Part shown: positions 12,639 through 20,619 of the stretch, piece by piece
Position numbering within the stretch: position 1 is the stretch's first letter
How the letters are laid out: each line of letters begins with the position of its first letter
Assembly (NCBI RefSeq): GCF_021018805.1
Contig: NC_086251.1
Location: 38,138,767 to 38,202,766 of the forward strand
Source of the DNA: Prinia subflava
Taxonomy: Eukaryota > Chordata > Aves > Passeriformes > Cisticolidae
Direction: 5' to 3'
DNA length: 64,000 nt
Made by a program: the position numbers and the translations under genes
Notes under the pieces: generated by a model
The model's input: only the letters and a program-made list of their open reading frames with translations
Told to the model about the DNA's origin: nothing
Databases searched by the model: none

Positions 12639-13190
12639 TGTTGGGGGGTTGACCCTGGCTGGAAACCAGGCACCCACCAAAGCTACTTTATCATTCCCCT
12701 CTGCAAATGGATGGGGAAACACAGAAAAAGGTCCATGAGTTAAGTCTTGGGAGACCTCACTCACCAAATACCATCATGGGCAAAACACACTGAACTTGGG
12801 GATATTAACTGAATTTATTACTAACAAAATCAGAGCAGGATAATGAGAAGTACAATAAATCTTAAAAACACTTTCCCCAAACTCTCCCTCCTTCTTGGGC
12901 TCTACTTCCTCCCCCATCAGAAGTGCAGGGAGACATGGAGTGGTCAGTTCACCACCCACCATTACTGCCACTGCTCCAGGAGAAGTCCTTTCAGGAGACA
13001 GTACTCCGCTAACTTCTCTAACATGGGTCCATCCCACAGGCTACAGTTCTTCCCAAGCTGTGGCTATGTGGGTCATTTTTCCAGAGTGCAGACCTTCAGG
13101 CACAGCCTGCTCCAACATGGGTCTGCCACAGGGTCACAAGACACATCAGAACACCTGCTCTAGTGTGGGCCCCTCTTCCATGGGTTTGCA
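12639..13190 (-). mobile_element. Truncated LTR piece B, minus orientation, inside the composite LTR
   Basis: Read on the minus strand, this ends in a GGGTCAACCC..CCAACA terminus and carries AATAAA at 12819 to 12814. The upstream part repeats a 'gtgggtcc' pattern typical of a long songbird ERV LTR that I recall. The U3/promoter half is missing, so the piece is 5'-truncated or was partly deleted after insertion. Host LTR sequence resumes near 13190. Confidence 0.5.
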
Positions 13191-13389
13191 GGCGCTGATT
13201 TCCCTCCCCACAGGGGGAGGGTGTGGGGGGAGTGAGCAAGCAGTTGTGTGGCCTAGTTGCCAGCTGGGGTAAAACCCTAACACAGACCACATGTGCAAAT
13301 CTACCAAGAAAAACAGCCTAACAACATCAAACATTCTGACTGAATGCTGTTTATCCCTTGCTATAAATATAACCAATGCAGCTACACAG

Positions 13390-13747
13390 AATCAGTTACT
13401 ATAAAGATTTATTCCAGTGAGACATTCTAATACACACTGAGATAATGAATGGACAGTATATGTACAGGGAATGATTGTAATGTACAGATCTTACATGGTA
13501 TTTACAAAATATTTAATCCTCAATGCTGCAACCACCTGATGGTGGGAAGGAATATTGCTCTCACATACACACTGTATGTTAACTGTACACCTTTTATAAA
13601 CTTTGCAGAAAGTCCAACCATTATAAAGTTCTCAGATGAAAATGTACATTTATAAGAGCATTTTTAAAAAAGCCAGTGTGCCTGCTTTCTAATACTTCCC
13701 ACACTCTTAAAAACAGCACATGATTTTTTCCCTCCTGCATCTGCACA
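13390..13747 (-). other. EAPP: Probable EAPP 3' UTR
   Basis: About 355 nt of AT-rich sequence between the EAPP stop codon and the expected cleavage point after the AATAAA at 13413 to 13408. No repeat is seen in it. The exact 3' end is inferred. Confidence 0.6.
13408..13413 (-). promoter_or_regulatory. EAPP: Poly(A) signal of EAPP (AATAAA)
   Basis: AATAAA on the minus strand 335 nt after the EAPP stop, followed by a U/GU-rich stretch (TTCTGTGTAG). It is the last good signal before the LTR mosaic that starts about 125 bp further on. Confidence 0.6.
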
Positions 13748-14012
13748 TTAGGAGTGGCTGGCCAGAACATTGAAGAAGTGAAAAACTTCATCTTTATCCA
13801 TTACTGCTACTTCAGTTGAGCATTCAGTACATAATACTGGATGATATATTTCCTCTTCTTCTTGATTTGATTGTATAGAGCCAATTTCTTTGCTGTGCTT
13901 CGTTTTCTTACTTCTTCTCTTTACCTTCTTTCTGTATTTCAGTATCTCCTCTTTGTTAACAACGCAGTTCATCACAAACATCGCTCTGTACTGTGTTTTG
14001 TAAGATTCATGT
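13748..14012 (-). CDS. EAPP: EAPP coding exon 6 (residues 199-286 and stop)
   Basis: Acceptor CTCCATAG; begins R-HESYKTQYRAMFVMNC and ends FHFFNVLASHS with TAA at 13750 to 13748. Holds C215 and the C260xxC263 pair. The lysine/arginine-rich segment between them is lineage-variable. Confidence 0.96.
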
Positions 14013-17000
14013 CTATGGAGAGGGGGAGAAAATGCAAGTCATAGCATTCATACAACTCTGCTTCCAAGAAATCTGTTAGCATCACTGAAAGTGGGATTAG
14101 AGACAGGAAGTAACATGCCAAAGGGCTGAAAGCCAAATAAATAGGAACTTTATAAACAGAAGTCACAGCTACAAAAATAATAAAAACATAGAATTGCAGC
14201 CATCTGTTGTTTTTTTACAGCATTTCTTAAAAATACTGTCTATTGCTGAAAGAAACACCCTGGAGTACAATGGTATTTATTGGTACTGCAGCATTATGCA
14301 CTGTTCATACAGCTCATAATAGGCAAAAGATCAGGAAGCTGTGAGTGTGAATCACTCAACTACTGGCACTGACATCCTAAAATGTTGTGCAAGTCTGAAA
14401 TTCCTTATTTATAAATAATATCATTGACATATCACACTAGAAGCAGCATGTTTGTAATAAAACTTAAAATTTCAGCTGTCATCAGTCTTAACAACTGTCT
14501 ATTTGGAGCATGTAGCAAAATTCAGTACTGTAGTTCAATTTAACACAATGTCCCTCAGAATGCAATTTTACAGCAGCCTAAACAAACACAACAGTGGCTG
14601 CAGAAGTCCAGTCTTGAATTCTGCCAGCTTATTGCTTGTATGACACTGTGCTGAGCTATTTCAGTGGATAAAACCCAGGAAAGACCAGTCTGACAATAGA
14701 AATATGGAGTTTTTTATCAGCATAGCAAACTGAAATACTTAACTATAGAACAAGGTCAAGGAGTACCAGAGCCAGCAAAGACAGAGAAAAACAGGACCCA
14801 GTACTTAGATGATTTTAGGCTGCTGTGGAATTTCATCCTCAATCACCAAAAATGAGGTATTCTATTCCTCATTTCAGAAGATTTCTTTCTACTTTACTCC
14901 CAGTTCTAGAGTATTTTCCGTAGCATGAGTTAGCAGCACTAACTACACCTACAATACAGTCAGATACTGAAGAGTGGCAAAACACACAGTGGATCCTTAC
15001 CTGAATACCTTCCTGGCACTTTTAAATGTAACTACACTCAAAACCATAACTGCAAAGACTCAAACCAAGTAAGAATATAATATCTTTACTTTGCTTAATC
15101 CTCCTTTAACAAAGCATTTTTAGACAAAAATAACCTGGAATCGTTTTATGCCTCTAAACATCAAGCCAAAATATATATATAGATAGGTATCTCTAAAATC
15201 CCAAATCTGACTGAAATGCTTGTTGAGTCTCCATGATTATTACTATTTTTTTAAACTTACCTTCTCCACTGTGCTAATGTTCTACTCTATCCCAATCTCC
15301 ACAATGCAAGTTAAACAGATCGTCATTCTTACAAACCAGCATCTAACCCTAAATCTGACTCACATCTAACCTGCCTTCTCTTTCTTAGGGCCACCTTGCA
15401 AGACAGAGTTGATAAAAATCCAGATCAAACCGAATATACTTGCAATACTACTGGCCAAAAAAAGAAGAAATTACAAGAAGACCCCTTATTGTTCACTGTT
15501 GTTACCTCTGGCAGTCCAGGCATAATGTTGTCATGCAAGCAGGGCAGTTCAGAACAGCGTCACTGTTTGGAGCAGCTGCAGGTTTTGCTTGCCGCTGCTG
15601 TGGCGCTCTCCTCTGGTTACGGTACCTACCAATCCCAGTGAGGTGGAAGCAGAGAAAAAGTGAAATTGCATGCCCCTGCTGTTGGTCATATCAATTCAAT
15701 GTCAAACCTTTCTTTGCATTAAAATACACCAATTAATACTTGGCTCCTTCTGGACACCTTTTGCATTAACTCAACATAAATAAGAAGGTGAGGTGAAAAC
15801 ACATACCAGTATCTTTTGATTTACAGAGTATTTTAATTTGGTGAGACAAATACATCTGGCATGAGAATTTGTGCCTAATAACCCTCTCCTCTGACAAAGC
15901 AGTTAGCTCAAGTGTGATCTCTGCAGGCAACATTCATTATCTTATTCAATAAGATTCTTATTCAATAAGATTTAAGTGGAAAATTTTACTTCTGCTGCAG
16001 CAGCCATTTTTCTACTTCAACCTTCAAAAAACCCCCATTAAAGTAGCTTTGTATTGTTCCTGTTTTCTCTGAACATTTTATGGCTTGCTAAATTCAAAGT
16101 TTTCCAGAATTGAAATACAGTATTTATCAGGAACAAATATTAATCAGCAGTCAAATTATCTTGCAACATTTTAATTCACACCATGGTTGTTTAGATGAGA
16201 TCTACAGACAAAACTGGCTTACAGAATTTGGAAATCTTGATTTTAAATATTTTAAAGTTTGTGTAGTTTTGAAGACTCAACTTGCATTACATACACCTAA
16301 AACATTTTACAAGCTTTTAAGTTTCTTATGTTTTAAGTTTATATACAAAAAATAGTTTCATTGCACAGATTTGACAGCATTTGCTCTTTTCTCTACATTC
16401 ACCGTTTTCATTTAAAATTTTCAGTTGATGTTAAGCATCTTACAATTCAAATATTTATGGCTGCTTACCCTCTCCTCTGCGAATCTACCCACGCTTGGTC
16501 TCTACTGTCTTCTTCTGGGTCATACAGCAGCTCATCATTGGAGAGAATCCGCCGCTGCTGATGTCTTCTGTTTTTCCGGACATCCTGTGTATCTGGAAAA
16601 ATTTGTGCAAGACCATGTTACATCCATCAGACACAAATTATCCAAACATACAATTTCCAATTTTCATTTTCCATCCTTGCAATAAATCTAAACTGAAACT
16701 TAAATACCTGGCTCATCTCTCCTCCAAGTGCATGACCCCAAAGCATTACACTGGGATACGTCATAAAATTGCAAGAACTACACTGAGATGATACAGGCTG
16801 GTAATTCCCTCAAAAATGCTGCCAAAAACAGCCTCTTGACCCCCCCTTGCCCCCCAAGAGGATTTTATAGGATCTGAAAGAGTGAGTGGTACTATAAAAA
16901 TGCCCTCCTCTTGCTCTGTCATTTACCTTTTTTATCTTCATCCTCTGAATCAGAATCAAAGTAAATGTCATCATAGTATTTTGAAGTGCTGGAACATCCA

Positions 17001-18473
17001 GTCAGCCCAGTACTTGAAGTACCTACAGGTGAAATCAGAAGTGGTAATAACACCCCACTAAAAGGACAGCAAGTATATAGCCCAGAACAAACCCTCACTT
17101 TCAAGTTACTCTGTTCAGAGCATTCTGTTCTACCTGGGTGTGTTAAGTAACAGCTCTCCCAGTTTATTCCCACAGCCTTATCAGCTCTCCCAGTTTATTC
17201 CCACAGCCTTATCATTCACATCACTTGTGTTACTTTATTTACAGGCATTCTCAGAGCAAAGCTGCGAAGATGAACCTCAGGTACCAATTGAAGGAAAGTT
17301 TCTCCCAACACTCCCTTTAGACACAGAGGACACTACATCAAATATGCCTGTCTCTGCTCTACGAAATACACACAAGATATCTTTAGTCATGTGAAAGAAA
17401 TACAGGTGTGCTACATTATTTCACAAGCTTTGATTACAATAAAATTCACTAAAAAAAGTCCCCCAAAATTTCAGGGCCACAGAAGTTCAAAAAAGACCTA
17501 CATGACCTGCCAAGCAGTCACAGCCACTCTGCACCAAAATTCCTATTCTGTGCTGTATGGATGTGGTGATGTAAATATTGCTACATATTCTTAACTACAC
17601 AACCAAAACCTGAAGATGATTTGGCCACTAAAACATAATTCACGATGTCATATGCAAGCAGATGTTAAGCATGATTTACCCATTTCAGGTGATGTCCATC
17701 TGCCTTCCATAGTCTTCATGGTGGTGTTCAGTTCTGCCTCCATCTCCTTCTGGAACTCATCATCACTGGAGGACTCGCTCTCGCCAGTCAGGCACTCCCG
17801 TATCAGCTTCCGCTTCTGGTCGGGAGTGCCGTGTAGGAGCACATCCACCTCATCCTCTGAGCTACAAACATTTAATTGGTACACACCTAATTATTACAAA
17901 TAGGCTACAGCGTGGACATAGTCACTTGGAGAACGAACATCTGAATTGTGTGTGTGCACTGGGAAGCACTTACTCCTATGTTTATGGGCACTGTACATAT
18001 TAAAACACTTTATTAAATTACGAGTATTATGGGCAATGTACATATTAAAACACTTTATTAACTATGGGGTATTTAAACTCTGGTTTAAACGCAAAGGAGC
18101 TTCAGCCGACTGCGTGCGGCCTGCCACAACTGCCCGTGCGGCTCTCGCTCCGCGCAGGGAGCTGTGCGCTCACAAACACAAAGACGCCGCTTTCAAGGAG
18201 ATCGCCGCGGCTGCCGTGAGGCCGATCCTCCTGCACTCCGCGGGCAGCCCGGGTTCCACACCCAGCGCGGACGAGAGCCCCGCGCCCACGGTTTGGCACC
18301 GCCGGCGTCGCTGCGCGCCCGGGCCACCACACGCCAGGCGGGGTCCGGGGCCCGCGGCCGCCGGCCCGAGCCCGCCCCCCGGCCGGCAGCTCCAGGCACC
18401 TGCTGGCCGCTCGCTCCTCGTCGCTGGGCTCCTCCACCACGTACGGGTCATCCTCCTCCCGCAGGCGGCTCAT
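13748..18473 (-). CDS. EAPP: EAPP, E2F-associated phosphoprotein (6 coding exons, 286 aa)
   Basis: Nuclear phosphoprotein known to bind activating E2F factors, modulate E2F-driven transcription and influence G1/checkpoint control. Coding exons are 18400-18473, 17680-17861, 16927-17022, 16469-16592, 15506-15625 and 13748-14012; they sum to 861 nt in one frame (human EAPP is 285 aa). Visible landmarks are the DPYVVEEPSDEE N-terminus, SSEDEVDVLLHGTPDQKRK from residue 25, the acidic YYDDIYFDSDSEDED block (101-115), NDELLYDP (136-143), and cysteine pairs C186xxC189, C194xxC197 and C260xxC263 plus C215, which look like a zinc-binding fold. The protein ends FHFFNVLASHS. The Lys/Arg-rich stretch at about 224-240 is the least human-like part. 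The gene starts in a CpG island just beyond the 3' end of SNX6. Confidence 0.96.
14013..15505 (-). other. EAPP: EAPP intron 5
   Basis: About 1.5 kb of AT-rich sequence with normal GT-AG ends. No repeat family or embedded gene was recognised. Confidence 0.8.
15506..15625 (-). CDS. EAPP: EAPP coding exon 5 (residues 159-198)
   Basis: Acceptor TTGGTAG, donor GTAACA. A Gln/Arg/Ala-rich stretch, then the conserved NSDAVLNCPACMTTLCLDCQ with two CxxC pairs, the first half of the predicted zinc-binding module. Confidence 0.95.
15626..16468 (-). other. EAPP: EAPP intron 4 with a tandem 16-bp palindromic unit
   Basis: 843-bp intron. At 15941-15972 it holds two head-to-tail copies of CTTATTCAATAAGATT, each with a near-perfect palindromic core (CTTATT-C-AATAAG), so the block can fold as hairpins on either strand. 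Otherwise nothing is recognised. Confidence 0.8.
16469..16592 (-). CDS. EAPP: EAPP coding exon 4 (residues 118-158)
   Basis: Acceptor TTTTCCAG, donor GTAAGC. A basic patch (RKNRRHQQRR) is followed by the conserved NDELLYDPEED and QAWVD segments. The basic patch could serve as a nuclear localisation signal. Confidence 0.94.
16927..17022 (-). CDS. EAPP: EAPP coding exon 3 (residues 86-117)
   Basis: Acceptor CCTGTAG, donor GTAAAT. A Ser/Thr/Gly-rich linker, then YYDDIYFDSDSEDED and two lysines. The linker differs from human while the acidic block is identical. Confidence 0.95.
17151..17212. repeat. 31-bp exact tandem duplication in EAPP intron 2
   Basis: Two adjacent identical 31-bp copies (17151-17181 and 17182-17212), beginning CAGCTCTCCCAG. 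Perfect identity suggests a recent replication-slippage event. It sits about 130 bp upstream of exon 3 on the transcript. Confidence 0.92.
17680..17861 (-). CDS. EAPP: EAPP coding exon 2 (residues 25-85)
   Basis: Acceptor TTTGTAG, donor GTAAAT. Encodes the conserved acidic/serine region with LLHGTPDQKRKLIREC and GESESSSDDEFQKEMEAEL, rich in likely casein-kinase-2 type sites (Ser followed by acidic residues). Confidence 0.95.
17983..18072. repeat. 45-bp tandem duplication in EAPP intron 1 carrying AATAAA signals
   Basis: Two copies with 45-bp period; a 33-bp core (17983-18015 and 18028-18060) differs at a single base. On the EAPP strand each copy contains AATAAA (18014 to 18009 and 18059 to 18054) followed by GTGTTTTAATATGTAC, a GU-rich stretch. 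The block lies at the edge of the EAPP CpG island, some 340-390 nt after the exon 1 donor. Confidence 0.88.
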
Positions 18474-18715
18474 GGCGCCGCCGCTGCTCTCCCGCTGCCG
18501 CAGCCAGGCCCGGCCCGGCCCCTTCCGGGTGCCCCGGCGGCTTCCGGCGGCCGAGCCTCGCCCGGCCCGGCCCGGCCGCGCTCCCGCCCCGCCGGGAAAA
18601 GCCGCCCCCGCCGCCAAGGGCCGGGCCTGAGCGGGGCCCCGGCGGCTCCGGGCCCGCCCCGCGGCGAGCAGCGGGCAGGCCGGGCTTCCCTTTTCTCCCC
18701 GGAGTCGCAAGTTCT
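18095..18715. promoter_or_regulatory. EAPP: CpG island / promoter of EAPP
   Basis: GC- and CpG-rich block covering exon 1 and the 5' half of intron 1, reaching about 240 bp upstream of the ATG. Two ETS-type cores (CTTCCGG on the plus strand) lie at 18522-18528 and 18541-18547, 50-75 bp upstream of the start codon, a common arrangement in TATA-less promoters. Long open frames across it are compositional. Confidence 0.82.
18400..18473 (-). CDS. EAPP: EAPP coding exon 1 (residues 1-24 plus two bases)
   Basis: ATG at 18473; encodes MSRLREEDDPYVVEEPSDEE followed by RAAS. The donor is GTGCCTGG (from 18399), a weak match to GTRAGT. Joining to exon 2 makes AGC (Ser25) and restores the family's SSSEDEV motif, which fixes the junction. 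Confidence 0.93.
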
Positions 18716-18789
18716 CGGGTCACGTTTCAAGCACTTTTTGCCAGAGTTACCGAGCCAGAGTTAGAGCTTTAAGAGACACACCCAATACC

Positions 18790-20565
18790 AAGAGGCTTGG
18801 AAAAAATTTAATGAGCTAGTAACACTCAACAGCGAGGACTAATCTAAAAACTGTTCCCACATCCTACTTAAAATATTTACAATATTGTTAACTATATATA
18901 CATTGTCATCGTTGTCCCTTGTACTCTATTTATAGATGAGTTCCTTAGGAATTATACCTGTTATATCTGGAAGATGAACAGCACAGTATTGGTGTAGTAG
19001 GCATTGCTGGGAATATTCTGTACTAGGTAAGTTGCCGAGACCCACTGGGCACTGATCATCGAAGCCTGAGGTGATGGGTACATGAATCAAAGCACAATGC
19101 AAACTTCTCTGCCTTTGCAATGTTTCAATGTGCAAGGCAGCAGGCTTAGTACACTACACTGTGCAACTCACCCCATCTGAGAAAAACAAAACAAACCACA
19201 CGCCTCTGAGCGGCAGGACAGGGCACCTGTAATCACAGAGACACCGACTTCCACTGATCTGCACTGCCAACCGTACCATTCACCCACACTTCACTGCTCC
19301 ACTGGAGGCCTACAAACAGCTCAGATTGCTTATAAAGCAGCAATCCCACTGCCAAGAGCAGTTCATCAAGTAAAGCCTAATTTTATGACGTAGTGAAATT
19401 ACACAGCATAGCAGCACCTCTTGGAAAAGGGTCATAGTTCAAGGAAGGGAGACCAATCAATACAACTAACAATACTGGATTCATAGCTCTAGGTCTTAAG
19501 TCCAGCTAGAATGAGATTCTCTTCACACATTCCTTTATAGGGGCTACCTTCACTTTTTTCCTGAAGCAAAACATTTAATCTGTATCACAGTGGGGCAGTA
19601 TTACTTTTCAGTGATATTTTATGCACCTTTTGAACTCCCTTCTGCTACTTTATATCCCCTTTCTTGGAAGAAACCCAGGAAGTTCTCTCAAACATATTTC
19701 TGCCAAAGAAATTGCAGAGTCAGCCACCAAGCTCAAAACAATTTAAGTACACTGGATAGGAAAGTCACAGACAAACAGATAAAACCTGAGAATGCAAGTG
19801 AAAAAGTACTGGGCGAGTAGTGTTAGACCAATCCAATACTTAGTCAATGGTTTTTACACGATGGATAGAGAAAAAACCCAAATTAATCTAATTTACTAGA
19901 AAATACTAAGCTTATAGATGATAATGTCTGCATCATTTTAGAAAAATCACTGATTTCATGGTTTATTTTACAATAATTGGATTAGTCTACAAGTTAAGGC
20001 AAACATACTAATGCATCTGCTTTCTTTTTAAATCATAGTTATAAAGGTTACACAAAGTTCTCCAAAATTTCTAAGAAATGTTCACAATTGAAAAAAAGAT
20101 AAGTTTTTTGATATAAGTACATGGAAAAAAAAACTAAGAGTGTATACAATGCCATTATAGTAACAATATTCAAATATCTAATGGTAATACTTAGGTCATT
20201 TGAACAATGTGCTTCAAATGGTGATCTTCAGAAATTACTTACAAAGGTAAATAAGATTGCAGCTGTATCATAGTATTCATAACATGAACATTATTATATT
20301 GGCTATTTTCACAAAACCCGAGCATTTGGTTTCTGAACAATGAAAGCGTATAATGATTAAATAAACATGAATATGTACGTATAACAAGTATGCGGCTCAT
20401 ATAGTCTGGAGCTACTTTCAGGTGTTTAATTCTTTTGAGAGAAGAAGCTTGCTTATGTGCACTTTGTCAAAAGTTTTCTCCAGGGAACTGTAAATGCCTA
20501 TTTAAAGTCATGGAAACAAAATCCAGAGGAGGGCAGCCCTTGTTAGTGGGAGGACGGAACGTAGC
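18790..20565 (-). other. SNX6: Probable SNX6 3' UTR (about 1.8 kb)
   Basis: AT-rich sequence between the SNX6 stop codon and the ATTAAA signal at 18812 to 18807. It contains a Pumilio-type element TGTAAATA (18881 to 18874) about 60 nt before the poly(A) signal, and several ATTTA pentamers. An AATAAA near 19965 could give a shorter form. No repeat was recognised in it. Confidence 0.55.
18807..18812 (-). promoter_or_regulatory. SNX6: Poly(A) signal of SNX6 (ATTAAA)
   Basis: ATTAAA on the minus strand followed by a U-run and then TTGGTATTGGGTGTGTCTC, a strong GU-rich downstream element. It is the last plausible signal before the EAPP promoter and puts the SNX6 cleavage site near 18785-18795, only about 300 bp before the EAPP ATG. 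Confidence 0.6.
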
Positions 20566-20619
20566 TTATGTGTCACCATTTAACACTGCCAGGCAGCTCT
20601 GCAGAAGCTGTAAGTTACC
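20566..20619 (-). CDS. SNX6: SNX6 coding exon 14 (residues 390-406 and stop)
   Basis: Acceptor TTTTTACAG, stop TAA at 20568 to 20566. Encodes [17 protein letters not shown] (human has Asn for Ser). It is separated from exon 13 by a 6.5-kb intron that holds a solo LTR. Confidence 0.96.
   Translation of the reverse strand, partial: GNLQLLQSCLAVLNGDT

Larger units (their letters stand above)
11707..13282 (+). mobile_element. Composite endogenous-retrovirus LTR with nested LTR pieces
   Basis: The left end begins TGTCCTGGTTTTGGCTGG, and the right end closes with GTTGCCAGCTGGGGTAAAAC..TAACA. These are the two ends of the same songbird LTR type seen whole at 22392-22904. Flanks are CAGAG (11702-11706) and CAGAC (13283-13287), a 4-of-5 match fitting a decayed 5-bp target-site duplication. 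Between the ends lie an unrelated plus-strand LTR-like block (about 11756-12415), a middle fragment of the host LTR (about 12416-12638) and a minus-strand piece of another LTR (about 12639-13190). No gag, pol or env frame is present. Repeat-family identity is from memory; inner junctions are approximate. Confidence 0.65.

Noticed and set aside
17946..18772. Plus-strand open frames of 202-272 codons over the EAPP promoter
   Set aside because: Antisense to EAPP exon 1, compositionally biased, with no recognisable domain and no splice-compatible partner seen.
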